Shown: positions 1 through 7,152 of the stretch, piece after piece
Layout: each line of letters opens with the position of its first letter
Position numbering within the stretch: the stretch's first letter is position 1
Source: DASUFI01 sp036274635
Lineage (GTDB): Bacteria > Planctomycetota > B15-G4
Length of the DNA: 10,977 nucleotides
Assembly: GCA_036274635.1 (NCBI GenBank)
Contig: DASUFI010000161.1
Location: forward strand, 1-10,977
Direction: 5' to 3'
Program-made: the position numbers and the translations under genes
The notes under the pieces: model-generated
Databases searched by the model: none
Told to the model about the DNA's origin: nothing
The model's input: only the letters and a program-made list of their open reading frames with translations

Positions 1-4
1 GGGA

Positions 5-45
5 GCCGGGACGATTCCCGGCGCTGTGTGCCGGAGCGCGGCTCC
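5..45. other. Two small GC-rich hairpins at the window edge
   Basis: Positions 5-10 (GCCGGG) pair with 17-22 (CCCGGC) around a 6-nt loop. Positions 33-37 (GGAGC) pair with 41-45 (GCTCC) around a 3-nt loop. Neither is followed by a T-run. They could be the terminator of a gene left of the window or part of the leader of the downstream RidA-family gene. No coding region can be supported in the first 83 bases. Confidence 0.3.
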
Positions 46-54
46 TGTTGCTGG

Positions 55-85
55 TTATGCGCAAACCGGTTAGGATTATGCGCAT
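55..85. promoter_or_regulatory. Candidate operator: 9-bp direct repeat spaced by 21 bp
   Basis: TTATGCGCA occurs at 55-63 and again at 76-84, exactly 21 bp (two helical turns) apart. Each copy holds a palindromic or near-palindromic core (ATGCGCAA 57-64, ATGCGCAT 78-85), and a perfect palindrome AACCGGTT (64-71) lies between them. The stretch is visibly richer in A/T than its surroundings and covers the ribosome-binding site (AGGA, 72-75) and start of the RidA-family gene. Because the operon's second gene encodes ArgR, autoregulation is plausible: paired ARG boxes in other bacteria are 18-bp sites 3 bp apart, which gives the same 21-bp centre spacing. The bases do not match the E. coli ARG-box consensus, so the link to ArgR is an inference. 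Confidence 0.35.
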
Positions 86-527
86 GAGCGACGCCGACCC
101 CGAACCGTCGCCGTTGCAGGTCGTGCTGCCCGAGGGCTGGCCGCGGCCGCGCGGCTACAGCCAGGCCATCCGCGTGCCGGCGGGCCGCGAGCTGCTCTTC
201 GTGTCGGGGCAGGTCGGCTGGGACGAGCGCGGGCAGTTCGGCAGCGCGGATTTCGTGCCGCAGTTCGAGCAGGCCTTGCGCAACTGCGCGGCGGTGGTGG
301 TGGCCGCGGGCGGGAGCGCGGCGGACATCGTGCGCCTCACCATGTTCTGCCGGGATCGGCGCGCCTACCTGGATCGGCCACGCGAGGTGGGCGAGGCCTA
401 CCGGCGGGTCATGGGCGGCCACTACCCGGCCATGGCCCTCATGGAGGTGTCGGCGCTCATGGAAGACGGTGCCCAGGTCGAGATCGAGGCCACGGCGGCC
501 GTGCCCGCGAGTCGGAAGGGGGGCTGA
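84..527 (+). CDS. RidA/YjgF/YER057c/UK114-family protein
   Basis: A 147-residue protein of the RidA (YjgF) superfamily, small trimeric cytosolic proteins; the RidA subfamily hydrolyses reactive enamine/imine intermediates. Family marks are GYSQA early, SGQVGW in the middle, an FEQALRN helix and VEIEATA near the C terminus. The RidA-subfamily catalytic arginine (PARS context) is replaced: the sequence reads YPAMAL, with Met117 at that place, so imine deaminase activity is doubtful and it probably belongs to another Rid subfamily. The ATG at 84 was chosen because AGGA (72-75) lies 8 nt upstream; in-frame TTG 48, ATG 57 and ATG 78 are alternatives with poorer spacing. The stop overlaps the argR start by one base (TGATG), so the two are very likely co-translated. 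Confidence 0.88.
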   Translation: MSDADPEPSPLQVVLPEGWPRPRGYSQAIRVPAGRELLFVSGQVGWDERGQFGSADFVPQFEQALRNCAAVVVAAGGSAADIVRLTMFCRDRRAYLDRPREVGEAYRRVMGGHYPAMALMEVSALMEDGAQVEIEATAAVPASRKGG

Positions 528-1006
528 TGCCGGACATCGCACGAGGTCACCAGGAGGCGCGCCGGCGCGAGCTGCGGCTGGTGCTGCGCCGCCGCCGCAT
601 CCGGACCCAGGAGGACCTGGCCGAGGCCCTGCGCGAGCGGGGCTACGAGATCACGCAATCGAGCCTGAGCCGCGACCTCACGTCTCTGGGAGCCCGCAAG
701 GTGGACGGCTCCTACAGGCTGGTCTCGGAGACCGACGCAGCCGAGGAGGCGGGCCAGCTGTACCCGACGCTGAGCGAGCTGCAGCCCTTCGTCCGCGCGC
801 TGCGCACGGCGGGGCCCAACCTGCTGGTGGTCGCCACGCGGCCCGGCCTCGCGCAGACCGTGGCGCTGGCCCTCGACTCGATGAGCATGCCCGAGGTGGT
901 CGGCACGGTGGCCGGCGACGACACCGTCTTCGTGGCCACGCCGTCGCGCCGCGCCCAGCGCAGCCTCGAGCGCCGCTTCGGACGCCTCATGGTGCCCGGG
1001 ACCTGA
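527..1006 (+). CDS. argR: Arginine repressor ArgR
   Basis: A 159-residue ArgR/AhrC-family regulator, about the usual family length. The N-terminal winged helix-turn-helix (about 10-65) holds the recognition segment TQSSLSRDL (43-51), typical of ArgR. The C-terminal oligomerisation and L-arginine-binding domain (about 80-155) carries the hallmark GTVAGDDTVF (126-135), whose Asp131-Asp132 pair matches the arginine-contacting aspartates of E. coli ArgR. The family forms hexamers that bind ARG boxes with arginine as co-repressor and control arginine synthesis and breakdown. An AAGGGGGG stretch (516-523) is the ribosome-binding site. It is the second gene of a pair with the RidA-family gene, and no arginine biosynthetic gene is in view, so its targets lie elsewhere. 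A strong hairpin follows. Confidence 0.93.
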   Translation: MPDIARGHQEARRRELRLVLRRRRIRTQEDLAEALRERGYEITQSSLSRDLTSLGARKVDGSYRLVSETDAAEEAGQLYPTLSELQPFVRALRTAGPNLLVVATRPGLAQTVALALDSMSMPEVVGTVAGDDTVFVATPSRRAQRSLERRFGRLMVPGT

Positions 1007-1104
1007 GGAGCCTATCGAAGAAGTCATTCGGGCCTGGAAGCGCGTCCTTCGCGCCGGCCAGCTCCGAAGCACGTCTTCAACGGCTCCTGGCCGGCCCCCA
1101 AGGC

Positions 1105-1162
1105 CGCGCGCCCGCCCCTGCCCTCGGCAGGAACGGGCGCGCGCGATTCCCTCGACGGAATC
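1105..1162. terminator. Double hairpin between convergent genes, probable bidirectional terminator
   Basis: A 10-bp stem (1105-1114 with 1134-1143, CGCGCGCCCG / CGGGCGCGCG) continues across a CC/AA internal loop into a 6-bp stem (1117-1122 CCTGCC with 1126-1131 GGCAGG) closed by CTC. A second hairpin follows directly: GATTCC 1145-1150 with GGAATC 1157-1162. The element lies between the argR stop (1006) and the stop of the opposing lipoprotein gene (1175), where a shared terminator is expected. There is no clear T-tract, common in very GC-rich genomes. The rest of 1007-1174 shows no gene. Confidence 0.65.
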
Positions 1163-1174
1163 AGGCCGGCGACG

Positions 1175-1645
1175 TCAGTCGTCGTTGAGGCTCCAGTAGC
1201 CGAAGCCGACCAACGAGGAAATGGCATCCAGGACCTCCCACGTGTGGAGCGTGGCCTCGGCCCCGAGTCCCACGCCGATCTTGATCGAGAAGTCCCAGGA
1301 GCCGTTCTTGTTCCACGCGGCCAGGTTGGGGAAGTGGTAGCCGCCCTTGAAGATGTCGGACTCGACGCCGATGAGCGTGAAGTCCGAATAGTCGAAGATG
1401 CCCAGGCGGGCCAGGTCGGTGAGCTTGATGTGCGCGCCGAACCCGTAGTCCATGCCGATGCGGGCATCGAAGATCTCCCACAGATCGGCAAAGAAGTGCG
1501 GGATCCAGACCTGGATGCCGTGCTCCTTGGCACCGTCGGCCAGGGCTGTCGGCGGTGCGCCGGCCGGCAACGACACCGGCGCCGATGTCGGCGCGGACGC
1601 GCAGCCCGCCGCGCACAGCAGCGCAACGCACAGAAGACGCTTCAT
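1175..1645 (-). CDS. Small lipoprotein of unknown function
   Basis: A 156-residue protein. The start at 1645 is set by a near-perfect ribosome-binding site (AAGGAGG, complement of 1652-1658) just upstream; the frame stays open further 5' but without such a site. The N terminus MKRLLCVALLCAAGC is a lipoprotein signal peptide with Cys15 as the likely lipidated residue (CAAGC lipobox). A Ser/Pro/Ala-rich linker runs to about residue 35. The rest has repeated stretches of alternating hydrophobic, aromatic and glycine residues (for example YGFGAHIKL, FSIKIGVGLG, VGFGYWSL) that suggest beta strands. I recognise no family. It is convergent to argR and divergent from the chemosensory operon. A structured leader may precede it. 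Confidence 0.75.
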   Translation of the reverse strand: MKRLLCVALLCAAGCASAPTSAPVSLPAGAPPTALADGAKEHGIQVWIPHFFADLWEIFDARIGMDYGFGAHIKLTDLARLGIFDYSDFTLIGVESDIFKGGYHFPNLAAWNKNGSWDFSIKIGVGLGAEATLHTWEVLDAISSLVGFGYWSLNDD

Positions 1646-1934
1646 CACTTTCCTCCTTGGAGATCGCGGTGCCGCCGTCGGCAGTCCAGCCACCGGCCAC
1701 GCTTGAGCGGGATGATGGGTGGCCCCCCGGAGGCTTTCAAAGGACAGCCGCGCTTTCTTCACCACGGAAGGCGATGTCCTCTTCGGAATTCAGTCAAGGT
1801 CCGGACTTTTCCACCGATTGTCCCCCGCGCGATCCGCTGGCGAGCCATCGAGGGCATTGCATGGGTGCGCGTGGATGTCGCAACCGGGCGGTGCGCTCAA
1901 GGCTGCGCGCGGAGCGGGTCGATGAGGGCCCACG
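1646..1934. other. Divergent intergenic region, promoters presumed, no gene seen
   Basis: These 289 bp separate the divergent starts of the small lipoprotein (left) and the CheW-like gene (right). No supported coding sequence lies here; the short open frames have no ribosome-binding sites or recognisable protein features. The central part, about 1735-1830, is less GC-rich than the flanking genes, as expected for promoters. A TTGACT lies on the minus strand (1792-1797) but lacks a convincing -10 partner. At the right end GAGG (1924-1927) is the ribosome-binding site of the CheW-like gene. Confidence 0.6.
1679..1750 (-). ncRNA. Potential structured 5' leader of the small lipoprotein gene
   Basis: Nested complementary segments could fold in the lipoprotein mRNA leader: 1679-1687 with 1742-1750 (4 bp, one mismatch, 4 bp), 1689-1694 (GCCACC) with 1718-1723 (GGTGGC), and 1700-1703 (CGCT) with 1706-1709 (AGCG). 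The fold ends about 20 nt before the AAGGAGG ribosome-binding site, a position suited to translational control. On the minus strand the segments AAAGCCTCCGG and GGCTGGACTGCCGA resemble parts of the c-di-GMP-I (GEMM) riboswitch. The conserved GGCAAACC segment and GNRA-loop hairpin of that class are not found, so no riboswitch is called. Confidence 0.2.
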
Positions 1935-2354
1935 ATGGCGCCCTCCTCTGTCCACGCCGATCGTGACCCGTCCACTGAACCGACCAGCGTGCATGTGTCG
2001 GTCGGTGAGCTACGGCTCGCCCTGGCCTGGGATGTCCTGCTGGAGGTGGGTGAGGCCGGGCCGCTGACCCCGGTGCCGGGGGCGCAGCCCTGGTTGGCGG
2101 GGCTGGCCCAGTGGCGCGGCCGGCTCATCACCGTCGTCGACGCCGGCCGGCTGTTCGGACGCGAGCCCTCCAGCTGCCGCGCGCTGGTCGCGCTGCGCGG
2201 GCTGCCCTGCGAGGTCGCGCTGGGCGTGGACGAGCTTCTGGGACGCGCGGGCGACGAGGAGCCTGCGGATGTGCGCCTCGACGCGGCCACGCTGGCTGCC
2301 CATCCCGCCTTCCAGCCCGGCGCGGCCGTGCGCGCGGCCGGCGGAGCCGGCTGA
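1935..2354 (+). CDS. CheW-like coupling protein (PilI/WspB-like)
   Basis: A 139-residue protein with one CheW domain (about 18-130). CheW proteins couple chemoreceptors to the CheA kinase beneath the inner membrane. The diagnostic stretch runs from about 32 to 75: VLLEVGEAGPLTPVPG, then PWLAGLAQWRG (52-62, with the conserved Arg61-Gly62), then LITVVDAGRLFG. The TPVPG..PW.AG..QWRG form is closer to PilI/Wsp adaptors than to flagellar CheW. The C terminus is short: the usual final LLxD strand is replaced by an Ala/Gly-rich tail. GAGG (1924-1927) lies 7 nt before the ATG. It is the first gene of a four-gene operon, and the receptor gene starts just after its stop. Confidence 0.82.
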   Translation: MAPSSVHADRDPSTEPTSVHVSVGELRLALAWDVLLEVGEAGPLTPVPGAQPWLAGLAQWRGRLITVVDAGRLFGREPSSCRALVALRGLPCEVALGVDELLGRAGDEEPADVRLDAATLAAHPAFQPGAAVRAAGGAG

Positions 2355-2355
2355 C

Positions 2356-4128
2356 GTGCGCCGCTGGATCCGTCGCCACACGAGCATGCGCGGCCGGCTG
2401 GCCGTGCTGCTCACCGTGGCCCTCGTCCTGCCGCTGGTCGGGCTGGCGTGGATGGGTTGTCTGTCGCTGCGTTCGTCGCTGACCGGAGGCCTGTCCGACG
2501 ACCGCCTCTCCGTGGCCACGCAGGCGGCGCTGAACACGGCCCTCGATGATCTCGGCACCCGGCTGACGGACGAGCTCACCGACATGGCGTTGCGCGTGGC
2601 GCACCTGCGGTCGGACGCGGCGCGCGATCCGGACTCGGCCTTCGAGGGCGTGCGCAACGTGGAGCGGCCGACCCTGCTGATCTTCGCGGCGGAGGGTGGC
2701 GAGCCGGTGCCGGCCCTGCCGCCCGAGCTGCAGACCAAGCTCGAGTCGGAGCTGCAATCGCCGGGCCCGGCGCGCGGCTGGCGCTCGCTGCCCCTGGGCG
2801 GCGACACCGCCACGCTCTGCGACGTGGTCGTCGAGCCGTGCGCCGGCGGCCGCCTGCTGGCCATCCGGCCCCTCGCGCCGCTGCTGGCCGAGCAGCGCTT
2901 CACGGACCGGCTCGGCCGCGCGCTGCTGCTGCCCGATGGCACGCAGGTGCCCGTCGGCACGCCGCGGGCCGGCGAGACCGACGACGGCACGATCCCGGCG
3001 CTGGCCGAGGCCTGCGGGGAGCTGTGGAAGCAGGCCGGCGCCGAGGCCGCGGAAGGTGGCTGGAGTGACGCCTGCGTCTATCACGGTGCCGAGGTCCTGG
3101 GCGCGCATCCACTGCCCGGCCCGCGCGGCCAGCCCGAAGTGCTGGCCGTGGTCGTGGCCTCGGACGCGGCGGTGAACCCGCTGCTCGCCGATCGCGACGC
3201 GTTGCTGGCGCAGGCGGCCGCGGGCATCGGCTGGCTGGCGGCGGCCGGGCTGCTGCTCGCGCTCCTCATCGGCCTGCTCGCGCCGCGCTTCGTGTGGGCC
3301 GACGTGCGCGACGACACCGACTTCCTCTTCGCCGCGGTCGAGCGCCTGCGCGAGCTGGTGAGCCGCATCGGCCTGGCGCTCTCCGAGCAGACGCGCGTGC
3401 TGCGCAGCCTCTCCGCCTCGGTCGCGCGCCTCGACGGCGAGAGCCGCGGCATCGCCAGCGCCGGCCGCGCGCTGGCCCACAGCGCCGAGCAGTCCGAGTG
3501 GACCAGCCAGTCCGGCCACCAGAAGGCCGAGTCGGCGCAGCGCGCGGTGCTCGACATGCGCGACCGCGTCGAGGACATCAACCGGCAGATGGAGGAGCTC
3601 GACCGGCGCTGCAGCGCCATCGACTCGATCCTCGACTACATCGACCACCTCACCAGCGAGACCAGCGCCGTCTCCATCAACGCCAGCATCCAGTCGGCGG
3701 GCGCGGGCGGCACGGCGCGGCAGCTCTCGGCCATGGCCGGCGAGATCCAGAAGCTGGCCGAGCTGGCGCTGGGCAGCACGCGCGAGATCAAGCAGCTGGT
3801 GGAGGAGATCCAGGACGCCTCGCACACCACGGTCAGCTCCACGCAGGACGGCCGACAGCAGGCCGAGCGCTGCCTCACGGCCTTCGAGGAGGTCGAGCAG
3901 AACTTCGGCCGCATCCTGCGCTGGGTCGAGGACACCAAGCGCTGCGCGCAGGGCATCGAGGGCGGCACGGTGCGCCAGGCCGAGGCGCTGCAGTCGGTGG
4001 CCGTGGACGTGGAGGCCATCGAGCAGCGCTCGCGCGAGACCGCTGCCAACTTCGACGCCGTGGTCGACGCCGCCGACGAGCTGGCCGAGCTCGGCCGCCG
4101 CATGAACCAGACCTGGAAGGTGGGCTGA
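2356..4128 (+). CDS. Membrane chemoreceptor (methyl-accepting chemotaxis-like), HAMP-less, PilJ/WspA-like
   Basis: A 590-residue receptor starting at GTG 2356, two bases after the cheW-like stop, with GGAG 9 nt upstream; ATG 2386 is a weaker alternative and a longer open frame back to 2269 would overlap cheW. TM1 is about 15-37 and TM2 about 290-309. The roughly 250-residue extracytoplasmic domain between them looks Cache-like near its end (GAEVLGAHPLPG) and has four cysteines (155, 162, 220, 240). After TM2 a long coiled coil begins with no recognisable HAMP. The signalling tip lies near 425-465. It keeps Asn442 and the GEIQKLAELA helix, but where most receptors have NAAxEAARAGExGRGF it reads NASIQSAGAGGTARQL. 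The EIQxLAE..LVEEIQ pattern resembles PilJ. The stop overlaps the CheA start by one base. Confidence 0.85.
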   Translation: MRRWIRRHTSMRGRLAVLLTVALVLPLVGLAWMGCLSLRSSLTGGLSDDRLSVATQAALNTALDDLGTRLTDELTDMALRVAHLRSDAARDPDSAFEGVRNVERPTLLIFAAEGGEPVPALPPELQTKLESELQSPGPARGWRSLPLGGDTATLCDVVVEPCAGGRLLAIRPLAPLLAEQRFTDRLGRALLLPDGTQVPVGTPRAGETDDGTIPALAEACGELWKQAGAEAAEGGWSDACVYHGAEVLGAHPLPGPRGQPEVLAVVVASDAAVNPLLADRDALLAQAAAGIGWLAAAGLLLALLIGLLAPRFVWADVRDDTDFLFAAVERLRELVSRIGLALSEQTRVLRSLSASVARLDGESRGIASAGRALAHSAEQSEWTSQSGHQKAESAQRAVLDMRDRVEDINRQMEELDRRCSAIDSILDYIDHLTSETSAVSINASIQSAGAGGTARQLSAMAGEIQKLAELALGSTREIKQLVEEIQDASHTTVSSTQDGRQQAERCLTAFEEVEQNFGRILRWVEDTKRCAQGIEGGTVRQAEALQSVAVDVEAIEQRSRETAANFDAVVDAADELAELGRRMNQTWKVG

Positions 4129-6205
4129 TGACCACCGCGCCGGATCCCGAGCTGCTGGCGGTGTACGAGAGCGAGGCCGTCGAGGTCGTGGAGGCCGTGC
4201 ACGCGCACCTGCTGCGCATCGAGCAGGGCGCCGACGACCGCGCCGCGCGCCTCGAGGACGTGCTGCGCCTGGCGCACGACATCAAGGGCTCGGCGCGCCT
4301 CGTGGGCTACGAGCTGGTGGGCCGCCTCGCGCACGCGCTGGAGGCCTGCCTGCTCGGCTGGCGCGGGCGCAGGGACGTGCCGCGCGCTGCCGCCGACCTC
4401 GCCTTCCGCGCCAGCGACCACATCCGCGCGCTCTCGCTGGACGCGCACAACGCGGCGCTGCAGGCCGAGGCCGAGGCGCTGGTCGCCGAGCTGCAGGCGT
4501 CGGCCGGCGCACCCGCGACCGCCGCGCCCGCGGCCACGGCGCCGGCGCCAGCGGCTCCATCAGCCGCCGCGCCGCCGGCCGCCGACGCGCCGCCCGCTCC
4601 GCGCGCCGCCGACGATCCGCCGGCCGCGCCCGCCGCCACGCTGCGCGTCTCGCGCACGCACGTGGACGCCGTCTCGGACGAGGCCGCCGTCACGCTCATG
4701 GACGCGCTGGGCGTCGCCGCGCGCATGCGCAACCTCGGGCACGCTCTCGAGGCGCTCTCGGCCGTGCACCTGCCGCGCGACGGCGCCACGCTGCGCGAGA
4801 CGCGCCGCGCGCGCAGCGAGCTGCTCGAGGGCCTGCACCGCGCGCGCGCCGCGCACCAGGAGCTGGCCGACGCGCTGCGCCGCCTCGACGCCCACGCGCA
4901 CGAGCTGGACGAGCGCGCCCGCGCGCTGTGCCTCGAGCCCGCCGCCCCGCTGGTCACGCACCTCGAGCGCGTGGCGCGCGACACGGCCGCGGCGCTGGGC
5001 CGCTCCGTGCGCGTCGAGATCGAGGGCCGCGAGCTGCTCGTGGACCGCATGCTGGCCGAGGCGCTGAAGGCGCCGCTCACCCACGCGGTCCGCAACGCGG
5101 TGGACCACGGCTTGGAGACGCCCGCCGAGCGCCTGTCCGCCGGCAAGCCGCCGGCCGGCCTGCTGCGCCTCGTGCTGCGCGAGGAATCCGACCATCTGCG
5201 CGTGGAGCTCTCGGACGACGGCCGCGGCGTGGACCTCGCCACCGCGCGCCGCAAGCTGGGCGCGCGCGCCGAGGGCCTGGACGACGCGCGCGTGCTGGCG
5301 GCGCTGCTGCGCGCGGGCGTCTCGACGCGCGAGCAGGCCACGGCCATCTCGGGCCGCGGCCTCGGCCTCGGGTCGCTGGCGCAGGTGGCCGACCGCCTGC
5401 GCGGCGAGGCGCGCCTCGTCTCGCGCGCGGGGCAGGGCGCGACCCTGACGCTCGTCCTGCCGCGCCAGCTCTCGCTCATCGACGTGCTGCTCGTGCGCTC
5501 GGGCGGCGCGGCCTTCGCGCTGCCGCTGCTCGGGCTGCAGGGCCTCGGCGCGGCGGTGGCCGGTGCGACGCCCCTGGCACGCGTGCTGGGCCTGCCCTGT
5601 CCCGACACGGCAGCGCACGACTACGCGCTGGAGCTGAGCCATCCCGAGGGCGCGGTCCACGTGGCCGTCGACGGCGCGGGCCAGATGCAGCGCATCGTGC
5701 GCCGGCCGCTGCCCGCGCACCTCGGCGCCGTGCCTTGCGTGCAGGGCGCCACGATCCTGCCCGGAGGCGAGCCGGTGCTGCTGCTGGACCTGCGCGAGGT
5801 GGCCGAGGCCTGCCGCGGCGAGCCCCGAGCGCTGGCCGCGCGCCGGCGCATCCTGATCGCCGACGACAGCCCCACGCTGCGCGCGCGCCTGCGCTCCGAG
5901 CTCTCCGCCGCCGGCTTCGAGGTGGTGGACTCGGTCGACGGCCAGGAGGCGCTCGAGCGCCTGTCCCTCGGCGGCTTCGACGCCGTCGTGAGCGACGTGC
6001 AGATGCCGCGCCGCGACGGCTTCGCCGTGGCCGAGCGCTGCGCCGGCCGCCTGCCCTGCCTGCTCGTCACCGCGCAGCCCACGCCCGACGGCGAGGCCCG
6101 CGCGCGCGGCTGCGGCGCCGCCTACCTCGCCAAGGACGAGCGCCTCGGCGCGCGCGTGCTGGCCTTCCTCGCCCCGCTCCTCCACGCCTCCCAGGGATCC
6201 CTCCC

Positions 6206-6209
<4 letters not shown>
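4128..6209 (+). CDS. Hybrid CheA histidine kinase with C-terminal receiver (WspE/ChpA-like)
   Basis: A 693-residue cytoplasmic kinase. Domains in order: an Hpt/P1 domain (about 5-120) with phospho-acceptor His50 in AHDIKGSA; an Ala/Pro-rich linker (about 125-170) in place of a P2 domain; a helical dimerisation segment (about 170-270); an HATPase with N box HAVRN..DHG (319-329), G1 DDGRG (363-367) and G2 SGRGLGLG (408-415); a CheW-like P5 domain (about 445-560) that binds adaptor and receptor; and a receiver (about 572-690) with Asp579-Asp580, phospho-acceptor Asp623 and Lys669. All motifs needed for activity are present. GGAAGG (4115-4120) lies 7 nt before the ATG. CheA-REC hybrids occur in Wsp (WspE), Pil-Chp (ChpA) and Frz (FrzE) systems. 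The next gene's start overlaps its stop (ATGA). Confidence 0.92.
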
Positions 6210-7112
<903 letters not shown>

Positions 7113-7129
<17 letters not shown>

Positions 7130-7152
7130 GGCTCCGCCTCAGTCCGCCACCG
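7113..7152. terminator. Stem-loop spanning two convergent stop codons
   Basis: CGGTGGC (7113-7119) pairs with GCCACCG (7146-7152), and inside it GCGG (7121-7124) pairs with CCGC (7134-7137). The arm covers the stop of the diguanylate cyclase gene (7127-7129) and that of the opposing hydrolase gene (7139-7141), which are only 9 bp apart. This fits a shared terminator built from coding ends. It has no T-tract and the inner stem is short. Confidence 0.35.

Noticed and set aside
1838..1863. Possible sigma-54 promoter (TGGC followed by TTGCA)
   Set aside because: The spacing between the GG and GC elements does not fit the -24/-12 arrangement.
2128..3825. Long minus-strand open frame (565 codons) opposite the receptor gene
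   Set aside because: Shadow of the GC-rich receptor gene: Arg/Ala/Gly/Gln-rich, no domain, no ribosome-binding site.
3294..4127. Upstream in-frame extension of the CheA frame
   Set aside because: It overlaps the receptor gene and is Arg/Ala-rich; ATG 4128 has a good ribosome-binding site and begins right at the Hpt domain.
4500..4650. Repetitive GCC/GCG/CCG-rich stretch that looks like a DNA repeat
   Set aside because: It is explained by the Ala/Pro-rich interdomain linker of CheA; no regular repeat unit.
4928..6205. Upstream in-frame extension of the REC-GGDEF frame
   Set aside because: It is the wrong frame across cheA and is compositionally implausible; ATG 6206 starts a standard receiver domain.
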